From Carposina sasakii (taxonomy: Eukaryota > Arthropoda > Insecta > Lepidoptera > Carposinidae), in the NCBI GenBank assembly GCA_014607495.2, contig CP053154.1, positions 9,982,001 through 10,046,000 of the forward strand: a DNA stretch of 64,000 bases, given 5' to 3'. Under the pieces are notes generated by a model, which saw nothing but the letters and a program-made list of their open reading frames with translations, was not told the DNA's origin and searched no databases. Positions 53,006 to 63,250 of the stretch are shown here, in pieces. The position numbers and the translations under genes are program-made. The first letter of the stretch is position 1; the number at the start of each line of letters is the position of its first letter.

Positions 53006-53867
53006 AAGAAGACAACTACCTAAATATAGTAATAGAAAAGCTTAAATTAGGTATCATAAAGTTAGGCCTACATTCACCAAGGGCCGAAAGATTATAAAAT
53101 TAAACGTCTCGCTCTAGGTGCAAGGGGATCTCTACGTAGGTATCTATAAGTTAACTGACTTTAATTTTATTGGTTCTGTAATGATAGCTTCACGATAATA
53201 CTTACTCATCGATTTATTTATTTCTCCCTTCTCACCATCATTACAGACATTAGTCCAATGCGATAGCGCAGGTAAAGATATAAAATTATTATTAAATACA
53301 TTATTATAAAAACATGACTAAGTTAATTATCTATTTATATGATATAAATACTCGTACATTACCACTTTAGCGAATTCACTCATATAACTGATTCACATTC
53401 TTCATTCATATAACTGATACACTCCATATAACTGATGATGATGATGATCTCCGACCGTATTTCGATCAAGGCGACCAATCTCTACGGAGATTGGCCAGGT
53501 ACGCAGGAGATTATTATAGAGCACAAGTGTGTGCGCAAATATAACTATTAGGTATATGAAAGACAATTTAACATAAGTAGGTGTTAGGTATTTGTTTATA
53601 ATTTGGAATCTTTGGAATCGTGTTATTCCGAAAGATATTTTTTCCAATTAGTCAGTTAAGTTAAATTATGCATCTTATTGGAATTTGGATACATACAACA
53701 TTTTGCTCGTCACACGTAGGTAGGTACACTGTGAACAGCAAAACAGTATATTTATGCACTTATTATGTACGTAGGCACATGTAGGTACACCTGGTCTATA
53801 TTTTAGAGCAAAACCCCAATACCTAATTCGAAACAACCGCGTCACTTTTAAAAGCTCGTATCTGATC
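53006..53867. other. 3' flank of the SUN-domain gene
   Basis: AT-rich, no gene. It contains the inverted ATC-tailed repeat at 53430-53535. An AATAAA on the minus strand overlaps the last sense codons of the SUN gene (53871-53876), so its 3' UTR may be very short. Confidence 0.45.
53430..53535 (-). mobile_element. Non-LTR/SINE 3' end with (ATC)n tail, 5' truncated
   Basis: The plus strand shows GATGATGATGATGATCTCCG followed by GACCGTATTTCGATCAAGGC; the reverse complement matches the 3' 100 bp of 42537-42783 with few differences. Confidence 0.65.
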
Positions 53868-56800
53868 TCATTTATTGGAGTTAAACAAATCTGCAGAGTC
53901 TCGATTATTATTTTGATGTTCGGACGCCAGGTCCCCGTGCACCCGCACCCTATAGACACACGTGTACACCTTGTTTCCCCAGTTGCTGCTGACGAGAACC
54001 CTCACCAAGTTGTAGGACTTTTTGGAAGGTGTTCCCACCTCAAAGTACTGGATGGGCTTGCCGCTCCAGTCGTACTCGAAGGTGCCGAAGTTGTGAGGGT
54101 ACGGGTCGTTGCGGAACTCCAGGCCTTGTAGCTGCACCATGCGCGGAGCTGATGATATCTCCCTATTGAAGTTTATGTTAATGATCAGTGACAAGTTGCT
54201 AGCATTATCGACTGAGAGAATGCCCGAGTTCCTTAATTGACTCTTACGACATGCACGGAAGAAGATGCAGCCCCGCATAAACGGAATTGACACGAATTTT
54301 AAGTATAACAAGAGATTGCAAACCGGTCCGGATGCCCTTTTAGACATCCACCGGGCCCGGCCATTCATACCAGGCCCGGTGACCGGGTCCGGTAGGTACG
54401 AAAACTGCGGCACGTAAGCCCCAACTTGTAGAAAATTGGCATGGCAAGTGCTGCGAACCGCGATGTTCTGTCTGTGCGCCAATGGCCGCTCTCCGTTCCT
54501 ACTTCTTAAATAATCTGACTACTTTCCAAACTTTTTCTCGAAATCCTCTAAATCCAGGCATTTCATCAGCGCGTGGAAGACATTTCCATCCTAAACTTAA
54601 TTACTGAATACTAATGCTTGCTTGAAGTTAATTAGTAACACTAATGTAATTCCCGTTCATAAGTGAAACTAACTGATTCTGTATTAAAAACTCGTGATTT
54701 TGAGACTGATTAAAGGATGATTCACGCTACACTGTGTCGCGACCGGGCCGTGGTACTTAACATTATGGTATACTTTTTGTATGAAGTAATTCATGCCTGA
54801 CCGTGGCCCGGCCGTGCGCCGCCGGGACTCGGCCGGGGCACGGCGTTGATATGTCGGTGGGTATTGTTTCCCGGCTCCGGCACGGTCCGCTAACAAAAAC
54901 CACGTAACACAGATATAGTCGTGCAAATAATACACCCAAACAACCCGGTGTAACATGAATGAGGGGTCCGGACGGGCGCACGGCAGACGTGTCCCGGCCG
55001 AGGCCCGGACCGGTCGCGACACGGTGTAGCGTGAATCATCCTTAAGACTAATTATTGTTGATTTACTTGTTTGAAATAAATATTATTCCGTAACCTTGAA
55101 TCACTGTATTTTTCCTCCATTTACTTAAATTAAAACAAATTTTCATAAAATACTTGAAAGATTTCATCCTAACACATCAACCAGGCCGGGCCCGGCCGGG
55201 TTGAAAAACATACCGGGTTGCAATATCTATTTGTAACTAGGTAAACTGTAAAGAACCTACCTTGTAGGAGCGATGTGCGCGGGTATATGCTCAATGCTAA
55301 TCCCAGTAATATGTACTGAGCCAAGCAGACGTATAATGGCCTCTCCCTTGCTGCCTTTAAAAGCCCAGCACTCTCCAGGCAGCGTGCTGGGCCGCAGTAT
55401 CACGCTGGCGCCGTGGCAATCTCGGCAGAAGATGGCCGCCACCACGTGGAGAGCCCAGCCCACTGGAGACTCGTAGAGCACGTGTGCGACAGTGTCTCCC
55501 GTGTCTATGATACGGCCACCTGCTGATTCTAGTGCGTAGTCTGCTACCTAGATTAATAATTTGATTGAGACTAAAAAGCTCTTGTGATAGAAGGTAGTAA
55601 ATAGGTATCTGAATAGTTTCAAATTAAGTATTTGTACTTTTGTCACAGCCACATAGGTACTCGCGTGAGCAGCGGTTAATAGATTCAAGTAAAGCTATGG
55701 GCAAAGAAAATTGTTGTAAAATGCTATGTGAATCGCGTTTGGAAACCAAACGGTTTTTCTATTAAAAAGCCATCTACACACAACACACAATTGATCTACT
55801 TAGAAACCCAGTAACATAAACAAACCTGTCGATCATAGTCCCTGAGATCGAGGGCCTGCTGCGACACAGAGCGTCACGCGCGCGCCCTGCACAGGCAGTG
55901 CTTGATCCATTTGGGTTTGCAAGTGCTCGTGCTTGCGGTTTAGAAACCCAGTATGCTTATCTATTATATGCCTGCCAAATAACAAAGTTACGGTGCTTCA
56001 AGTGGACGCAATAATCATGTAACAGATCGATCATATCTGTCGTGGCCATATTGAAAAATTGATCATTTCATGAAATATTCGAGCATTACATGAAGTGGTC
56101 GCATTTCATGAAGTGGCCCTGACCAGATCGTTAAATCGTCTACATTTCACGATTTTGTCATCCACGAGCTGCCCCGGCGTATACCATAAGGTATGAGGAT
56201 TTTTTTTGCTATTATTTATGTGATATTTTCACAATCTAATATTTAAAAACATAAAAGCTCGGCTCTGGCCAGAGCGTCACGCTCGCTCCGCTCGCGCGCG
56301 CCCTAAGGTTTTTGTTTAACAATATTATTATAAACCACCATTAAGTCTAATATACATTATACAATATAACACACTATCCGTGAACTTCTTCTGCGCCATG
56401 TTAGGCAGTGCTGTCGCTGATCAATAATCTTGACCACTTCTCCATTTGGGTTTGCCAATAGACAGTTGCTCGCTCGCTTGCGGACATATCTATCACCTAA
56501 AATAGTACAGCGTAGGGGAAGATTGGGTAATGGGGGGGAAATCGACACTTAACACTATGTATAATTGGTAATCATCCATTTGACTCCCCCAGTTACGAGT
56601 AATTGAGGTCACCTGATGCTTATCTATTATCTTGCTCTTTACTCTTTCGGTCCCCTTCTTGCCTGCCATGTGCATTTATGCAGAAAACGCAGTCAAAGTT
56701 ACGGTGCTTCAAGTGGACGCAATAATCATGTAACAGATCACGCACTGAGATGATAACTCAGGTATATCTATTACCATGTAGACTTATATAGCTAAAATGG

Positions 56801-57160
56801 TATAGCGTACCTCTACCTAACATGTGTTTGGCCTAAGGTAGTTACATTCAACAAACTATCCGCATACTCCTGTGTGTAGAGAATAAGGGAATAACAGAAG
56901 TCCAAAAAGGAAATTTTTCGCAAATCTTCTTAGAAGCAACAAATCGGGCCTAGAATCCAGCAGTATCTAAGAAAAGTATGCACATGAACCTCAGTAAGGC
57001 CCCGTGTGAGCTGCATGACGACGTACTTGATGTCCGAGAAGTTCCCTTCCACCACGTCAGGGGTCCCCAGCAGGTGCACGTATAGATGCAGCCCTAGCAG
57101 CAGCGACAGGGCACCACACACGAACGAGGGAAACACCCGTCCTAAATACCAATTGTCCAT
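53868..57160 (-). CDS. SUN-domain protein, SPAG4/SUN3/SUN5-like (4 exons)
   Basis: Predicted inner nuclear membrane protein whose SUN domain would bind KASH partners across the perinuclear space (LINC complex). Exons: 57160-56990, 55858-55826, 55547-55261, 54162-53868. Their lengths sum to 786 nt, all phases agree, and the product is 261 residues. The ATG at 57160 has GCA before it. Residues 9-31 form one hydrophobic segment, followed by a short linker. The SUN domain starts near 69 with DYALESAGGRIID, continues with GECWAFKGSKG (126-136) and EHIPAHIAPT, and closes with FGTFEYDWSGKPIQ, SSNWGN and YTCVYRVRVHG. The short N-terminus without a long lamina-binding region suits the testis-type SPAG4/SUN3/SUN5 group rather than Klaroid; this is inference. 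The second exon is only 33 nt. The exon 1 donor (GAG|GTTCAT) is weak, so an extra exon in the first intron remains possible. The stop is TGA at 53868-53870, preceded by AATAAA as codons. Confidence 0.88.
54714..55042. mobile_element. MITE with long inverted repeats and TAA target duplication
   Basis: Ends AGGATGATTCACGCTACAC and the inverse continue for 33 or more bp with two mismatches (GTGTCGCGACCGG next). The 3-bp duplication TAA is at 54711-54713 and 55043-55045. The length is 329 bp, GC-rich and non-coding. A 3-bp TAA duplication fits PIF/Harbinger. It sits in the intron that splits the SUN-domain coding region. Confidence 0.85.
55863..56989. repeat. First intron of the SUN gene with an internal duplication
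   Basis: AAGTTACGGTGCTTCAAGTG and the following 26 bases (GGACGCAATAATCATGTAACAGATC) occur at about 55985-56029 and again at about 56697-56740. Other shared words are CAAACCCAAATGG (minus strand) and ATGCTTATCTATTAT. The two units are about 0.7 kb apart and diverged elsewhere. Minus-strand segments 56662-56613 (donor CATCAG|GTGACC) and about 56511-56400 look exon-like but do not fit the reading phase. Confidence 0.6.
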
Positions 57161-57341
57161 TGCAGATACTGAACTATAGGTACCTAATCGCAGATTTTTC
57201 AATACTTTATTATTTTTTTACCGATTCGCATCCATCCAAGTTTGTTGACATAAAAATGACATTAAATTGCGCCAAATCTGCCTACGTCACTTCTGTCTGG
57301 CTGGCAGCAACAAAAACAAAATAGTATCTACTCCACTGTTA

Positions 57342-57870
57342 GCCCGGCCATAGACGGACTGCTTGGAGCGGTCGGCGCCAACAGCTTCATGCGGTCGCTG
57401 TTGGGAGATGTGCAGTTTCAATACAAAATTGACATTCTCAATACACGGACCGCTCAAGCTGTTCGTTTGCAGTCGCAGCAAAAAATGCAGTCGGCGTCCA
57501 GTCGAATTTTGCCGTGCTGCCGGCTGCAAATAGATGCTCGACACGCCGTACACAAACCGTTTGAAGCGGTCCGTTCCGACTGCTCGCCGCTTCCTCTTCA
57601 CGCCCCGCAATCCACTTATCCACGTTCTACAACGTTTTCTACGCCTTCGCTTGCGTAATAATAGCACAAGAAGTAGTGTCTCCTCGTCTGAATCCAGGTT
57701 GTAACTGAGAGCAGCAGAGCAGTCCGTGTTGCGGTCGGACGTTACACGACTTCACAACAACCGCACAAGGACTGTTTGAAGAATTCGGACTGCAGTCGCC
57801 TCCAACCGCAACACGACTGCTCTCATGCGGTCGGTCCTAATTGCTCCAAGCAGTCCGTCTATGACCGGCC
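57342..57870. mobile_element. Non-autonomous DNA transposon with ~29-bp inverted repeats, TA flanks
   Basis: The left end GCCCGGCCATAGACGGACTG continues CTTGGAGC; the right end is its inverse with two mismatches. TA flanks lie at 57340-57341 and 57871-57872. The interior repeats GCGGTC and GACTGC words in both orientations, typical subterminal-type repeats. Open frames here (57287-57667, 57389-57658) are antisense to each other and are not genes. It lies about 180 bp 5' of the SUN start codon. Confidence 0.8.
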
Positions 57871-57873
57871 TAA

Positions 57874-58036
57874 TGCTGCCTGTCCACTGGGGCGGAGTGA
57901 GGTCGAGGAGCGGAGAAATAATAACCAATAAGATTGCAGGACTTGAGCTGAGCCGATAATTTATACAATCCTTTTGGTTAAAATTTCTCCGCTCCGCCAC
58001 TCTGCAACCTCACTCTGCTCCAGTGGAAAGGCAGCC
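57874..58036. mobile_element. 163-bp MITE, TAA-flanked
   Basis: GCTGCCTGTCCACTGG (57875-57890) pairs with CCAGTGGAAAGGCAGC (58020-58035) with one mismatch, and GGAGCGGAGAAAT / ATTTCTCCGCTCC pair further in, so most of the element folds into one hairpin. TAA occurs at 57871-57873 and 58037-58039. It directly abuts the preceding element and shares its TA flank. Confidence 0.8.
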
Positions 58037-58664
58037 TAACATTAGGTATAATCTCAGAATTAACCAATTCAAAGTCTTTGGAAATACCTTTAGGGTACAT
58101 TTGGATAGAGCATCACAGAAAACTTTGCCTAGGCTCGAAATGCAAACATGCAAACAGGTACAATACATACATGACTATTATTTTTCGCCTTTTGCATGAT
58201 TAGTGCACTATCCAAGTCTGGTTAAAAAAATATGTGATGTTTGTCTGAGAAATAAAAATACAATATAATAATAATAATACATTTATTAGAAATCCTTTAC
58301 ATTCCACATTATTTCAGATTGATAGTTTCAATAGTGTTAGTACCAGAAGGTATTACATGAGTTTTTTAAGGTAAACATTTCATTTATATTGGCCTGCAAT
58401 ACAAAACATGACACTGGTACGGTGACTTTAATAAATAACCAGAATTACCTGAAATGTATTTGTAAACAATTTCCAAATTAAATAGAGCTTTCAAAAGTTT
58501 GCCACCTCTCATTATTCAAACGTTAACCTAGAATAGTAAAACAGGCAATAGCACTTTCCTAAAACTCCACATATTATGATATCATGAACCAGTTAAAGAA
58601 AAGGATGACCAAAATCTATAAACCATAGACTTTTAAAAGATGGCAACCCTAAAGTATGTCCACA
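58037..58664 (-). other. 3' UTR of eIF3m and intergenic DNA
   Basis: On the minus strand the eIF3m stop is followed by AT-rich DNA with the first canonical AATAAA at 58287-58282, giving a 3' UTR of roughly 0.4 kb. No other gene is seen before the MITE at 58036. Confidence 0.5.
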
Positions 58665-61600
58665 CTACGCCTTCGCCTGCTGCGCGGCATACTCCAGCTG
58701 AGCCGCAGCCACAGACTTCATAGACTCATGCGCTTGCTGCACGTTAGCACGCCATGCTGTCAGCACGGTCAGTAGACGCTGCCACTGCTCGCGCCCGAAC
58801 GTGCGGTGCATTGTTGTAGACACGTGCACGCAGCGGAGAGACTGGTCCATGCGCGCACGGACCAGCTTGGTCTTGAGGACTGGAATTGGTGTATTTTTGT
58901 TTATTGATGTTATCAAGTTAGAATGGAAACAAGCTACATAGGGATTTTTTTTATCATGATTAGGGCTAATGTCAAATTTGTATTCAATTTTTTTTACAAT
59001 GAGGGATTTTCTGACAAGTTAAAATAACTGAGAAAAATAGATGGCGTGAGCGCATCACCCTCCCTAGATGCTCCCCTCTTGACCTCCCCCTGTACGTGTG
59101 ACCAATGACAAAACAGAATTTCGGGATGGTGATGCGATCACGCCATCTATCCAGGTAATTTGTACTATTTTTTTACTTTTAATAGTTGTCAGAAAATCCC
59201 TCATAAAGGCCAATTTCTATACGAGAGATCAAAAAGAACCTCGGAGTATTTTATTCCTAATTTGAAATTTTGTATAAAAACAATTGAACATTAAATCTGA
59301 GATATGCATAAAATCGCTCAAGATCAGTTATAGAAATTGGCGGTAAGAGAGGTAAGTATAGAAACCTGGTATTTCCCCTAATTATACCTGTGTAAGTCTC
59401 TTGTATTAATTAGCTCCTGTGCTGATGCAGTGCTTCACCAGGATATATCAGCTGAATTTCCTTCCATGCATGTCAAGAGTTTTAAGGCATATGACTAAGG
59501 AATTGAGGGGTGTTTCCTCAGGCGATGAGCTAATATCAAGCCCCTCTAAACATAACTGTAGTTAGGACCTCCTGTGCAATCCTATAGTTTTGGCTACCCC
59601 ATTTTTGGCAGCACAGCCGCTGTGTACATGTATTAACATTTTAGTCAGCTCACCTTGAATAATAAAAGCTTCAACATCTTTGTCCTCAATTTGTAATTCA
59701 GAAATAATGTCATCAAAGGGAATATCTGGGTTTTTCTCAGCCATTTGCATGAATGTTAGTATCCTCATTTTTGTGACGTTTTGTTCGTGGTTTAATCCTG
59801 AGGTTGAATGATTAATTATAGTACACATAAAGAGGAGTACACAAGTATACACAGGGTTAATTTTAAAACATCAATAACCTCTCGAGAGGTATCTACCATC
59901 ATAAACAACGACATTTGTTCTACGAGTTTTGATAATTTGTCACATTTTACTTTCATACAAAAATAAATATCAATTTAATATTACCTCTGAATGTTCTTAA
60001 GTCTGTACATAAAACTGAGGCACGCGCGATCGCGGGCGTCAACCTTTTCGTATACCTACGAATGGAACATAGACTTACAAATGTCACGACAGTACAATAA
60101 AAGCTTGGAAAATAATTTTTAAATAATGTATTTAGTTGTGATAAAACTCGTAGAACAAATGTTATTGTTTATGATTTTAGCTATCTAGTCCTGCGAGGTT
60201 ATTGATGTTTTAAAATTAACCCTGTATAAGTGACATGTAAGCTAATAATATACAAAAACTTAATTGATTAATATTATACCTTGTGACTGAACAAATTCTT
60301 TGTGGTTATTGTAGAAGGTCTGATAGCTGGACAATTTTTCTGATACAAATATTGTGAGTAGATCATATATAAGAGCTCCCTCCAAGAACTTTACTGGCTT
60401 CAGATTGAGGAGTGGATCCAAAAGGAATGTGGTGGGGTCAGCCAGAGCTGTCACTACACACTTGATGGCATCCTCTCTGGCATGAGAAGCATTTTCATCA
60501 GTGTATGTGCCAAGGAGCTCAATCATCACCTTTGATGATAGTTCACTGAAAATATGCAACAATATTGTAAGTATACAAATTCTATAAACTACAGTTGAAA
60601 CCGAATATAATGACATCATTTATAACGACAGATCGGTTATAACAACCGAATGGAAAGGTCCCGGCCGAATCTTTATATAAACTAATAAGTAAACATACCG
60701 CCTATAATAACATCATATACAACGACATATCACTTAAAACGATGAAACCCTTCACTTGCTACAGTAAAATAAAACAATACGAACATTTTCAATCTTAAAA
60801 TTAATCTATGAACGAATATTTTGACTTGTGTAGGTATTATTATTCTCCCACCTTATTCCAACCTTTTGCCGCACAAAGGCTTGACCTTGCATGTTTCGAC
60901 TTATTTAGTGTGATAGTTGACCGCGTTAATGACAGGTTGATATTCTTTTTTTTCCTGAATTTTATTTGAAAACAAGTTCATATGCATAACCTATACCCAT
61001 ACTACAAACATACATATGACTATTAATATGATTACTTATTTATTGATATTTATTGATTATTTATTATATTTTATATTATATATGTAAACAGGCAGGCAGT
61101 TGAGGCAACTGATTTTGCCTGTATCTGAATGTTCTCTTCTTAGGTTTTTCTATGTTCTTTAATGTGTTTGTCCAGTTTGTTTTTGAAATTATTGACACTT
61201 GGTGCCGAAACCACTTCTTCTGGTAGTTTGTTCCAAGGGTTCACCACCAATCATTGTGTATATTGCTTATAACAACTATCAGACATAACATCCGAAGTAT
61301 AGGGTCCCTTCAATGTCGTTATATCCGGTTTTGACTGTATATTGAAAACATTTATTCAAAGTAAAGGTGCATTGTCAATTTCCAAAAATATCTTTTTAAT
61401 GCATTTTTCAGAACTTTATAATATTTACAAGAAAACCTTGTATGTGACAGTTAATGGATAATATTATGCTTGTTCGCCAAAGACAATCTTACCTATTTTG
61501 ATCTTTCAACACCTGATGCAATAGTCTATACAACTTCTGCATCTGTTCATTGGATGGTGGGCAATCAGCAAATTCCTTTTTCAATTCTTCCACACTGGTG

Positions 61601-62226
61601 AATATGTCTTTTACAGCACCAACTCTTGCTGCCAACTCAATTACATGATAGTAGACATGGTAGCGCAGTGAGGAATTTGTTTCCAAATTATTGTATAATC
61701 TCCACAAACTGTAATTGAAATAGGTAAGAGTCTAGATACAATATTGTTACTTTACAACAACAAAATATATGCTTAACTCAAAAATAAGTTCATTGATGCA
61801 TTTAATGCACTTGCCTTATTTGATAAAAACTAGTGTTTAATCAAAATAAAATTTAAATATGTTAACATTCTTAACTAAAGAACTGTACTACTTTAGATAT
61901 GAAACAATGCAAAATACTACAAATAAATACCATCATTATTATCAGCCATGATAAGTCCACTGCTGAACATAGGCCTCCCTAACAAACTCCACTCAAAAAG
62001 AAACTATATAACATTTTGTTTTGAATAAAATAAGGGTGTGTGTCTATCAGTAGGTACAATGGAACTCTTACAATATTAAATACTTTATTTACCACTTCTT
62101 CTCAATTCTTTCATAGTGAATATAAACTTACGATTGCAATGCAATTAAACCAAGTTTTGGTCCAGGTGCCTTTGTTAGACGTTGGCTAAAAGCTAAGAAC
62201 AGGTTCTCTCCTCTTTCCAATGGGAT
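58665..62226 (-). CDS. eIF3m: Translation initiation factor eIF3 subunit M (5' partial, 5 exons)
   Basis: PCI-domain subunit of the eIF3 complex, which binds the 40S ribosomal subunit in the cytoplasm (the Drosophila orthologue is Tango7). Exons: 62226-62132, 61708-61493, 60545-60280, 59797-59654, 58879-58665. They total 936 nt, all splice phases fit, and they encode 311 residues ending in TAG. Diagnostic text: [54 protein letters not shown], then [35 protein letters not shown] and [21 protein letters not shown], which match the HEAT-like region, the PCI domain and the C-terminal tail of the family. The usual length is about 370-390, so some 75 N-terminal residues are missing. They should lie beyond the acceptor at 62227, but none was found up to 64000. 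The Ala/Gln-rich end ([16 protein letters not shown]) differs from the vertebrate tail. Confidence 0.94.
59001..59202. mobile_element. 202-bp MITE in eIF3m intron
   Basis: GAGGGATTTTCTGACAA and its exact inverse TTGTCAGAAAATCCCTC bound the element. Inner arms ATAGATGGCGTGA / TCACGCCATCTAT also pair. AT lies on both sides, so the duplication may be AT/TA or absent. It is non-coding. Confidence 0.8.
59851..60225. mobile_element. 375-bp fold-back element with ~100-bp arms in eIF3m intron
   Basis: ACAGGGTTAATTTTAAAACA extends to a perfect 31-bp inverted repeat (59851-59881 against 60195-60225). Further inward, CATAAACAACGACATTTG / TTCTACGAGTTTT pair with their inverses near 60130-60180. The centre contains GGCACGCGCGATCGCGGGCG. 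No coding frame. Superfamily unassigned; no clear target duplication. Confidence 0.8.
60592..61337. mobile_element. pogo/Tigger-like non-autonomous element, interrupted by a LINE
   Basis: Ends CAGTTGAAACCGAATATAA and, inverted, CAGTCAAAACCGGATATAA with flanking TA at 60590-60591 and 61338-61339. CAGT termini, GTTATA/TATAACGACAT words and TA duplication are usual for pogo/Tigger-like Tc1/mariner members. Its transposase is absent. It lies in the eIF3m intron between exons 61493 and 60545. Confidence 0.75.
61000..61262 (-). mobile_element. LINE 3' fragment nested in the pogo-like element
   Basis: The minus strand translates to [20 protein letters not shown] followed by [10 protein letters not shown], the closing motif of a CR1/Jockey-type LINE second ORF, then a 3' end and an A/T-rich tail toward 61000. 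It is inserted inside 60592-61337, so it is younger than that element. Confidence 0.7.
61935..61995 (-). mobile_element. LINE/SINE 3' scrap
   Basis: TCAGCCATGATAAGTCCACT and GCTGAACATAGGCCTCCCT is the reverse complement of the 3' text at 26815-26925. Located in an eIF3m intron. Confidence 0.6.
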
Positions 62227-62274
62227 CTAAAAAATAAGAAACATAAATCAGTTCTTTTTAGTTACATTATGGTA

Positions 62275-63250
62275 AAAAAGAAAGCAAAGGAGTTGTCAAA
62301 TTGGAAAGAAAAGGTACCATTCGAAGTAAAAAAAAGTGTTTGACAAGGGGACCCCATATCTCCCAACCTATTAACAGCTACTAGAAGACATTTTTCGCAA
62401 ACTTGATTGGACAAACTTTGGAGTGAGCATAAATGGAACGAAGTTGAACCACTTGAGATTCGCTGATGACATTGTAATACTCAGTGATAATTATAATGAC
62501 TTAAACACCATGTAGCAAGGCCTTAATTCAGAAAGCAAAAGGTGCGGTTTGCACATGAATGTGAGTAAAACTTGTATAATGACCAATACAGACAAACACC
62601 AATCAATATTGATCAACTCACCCTAGACTATGTAAAGACATATACTTACTTGGGTCAAAATTTAAGTTTCCAAAGCCAAACAACGCGAGAAGTAGAACGA
62701 CGAATTAAAATGGCATGGAGTAAATACTGGGCTCTTAAACACATATTTAAATCCAAAATTTCAATAAGATTAAAAAAGAAAGCATTTGATAACACCATCT
62801 TACCGTTACTACTTTATGGCTGCCAGTGTTGGACATTGACAAAGGCACTAATTAAGAAAATTCAAATATTCCAAAGAAAAATGGAAAGAAGTATGCTAGG
62901 CTTGAAACTGATTCAAAAAGTGCGCAATACTGACATTCGACACAAAACTAAGCTAAAAGATGCTGCTGAGCTAGTTTGCAGATACAAATGGAGGTGGGCT
63001 GGTCACGTGGCTCGTGCACCAGTTAGACGCTGAAGTGAACGCTTGCTCCAGACGCCGATGGAACGACGACATCACAGAACTGGCAGGCGGGACTTGGACT
63101 AGGTTGGCAAGAGATAGAGCCGAGTGGCACGCGTTGGACGAGGCCTTTGCCCACATAAGGGTTCTCCATTAGATTTAAGACATTTTATAAATTTTATTAT
63201 GTAAATTTATGTATTTTAATTTGGAAATAAAAGGCTTTATTATTATTTGT
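62275..63250 (+). mobile_element. Decayed RTE-like non-LTR retrotransposon
   Basis: The plus strand carries the RT finger/palm text QGDPISPNLL, then LNHLRFADDIVILSDN with the FADD catalytic motif, then YLGQNLSFQ, WALKHIFKSK, ILPLLLYGCQCWTLT, ERSMLGLKL and KWRWAGHVAR, in the usual RTE-clade order. Frameshifts near 62390 and 62570, in-frame stops (TAG near 62513 and after ARAPVRR at 63033) and loss of the 5' half show it is dead. The 3' end runs to an ATT-rich tail near 63250. It lies 5' of the first eIF3m exon seen. Confidence 0.85.

Noticed and set aside
56357..56675. Exon-like minus-strand segments in the first SUN intron
   Set aside because: Their phases do not join the phase-0 exons on either side without stops; a direct splice from 56990 to 55858 already gives a continuous SUN protein.
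57287..57667. 126-aa minus and 89-aa plus frames
   Set aside because: They lie inside the TA-flanked inverted-repeat element and reflect its internal GCGGTC/GACTGC repeats.
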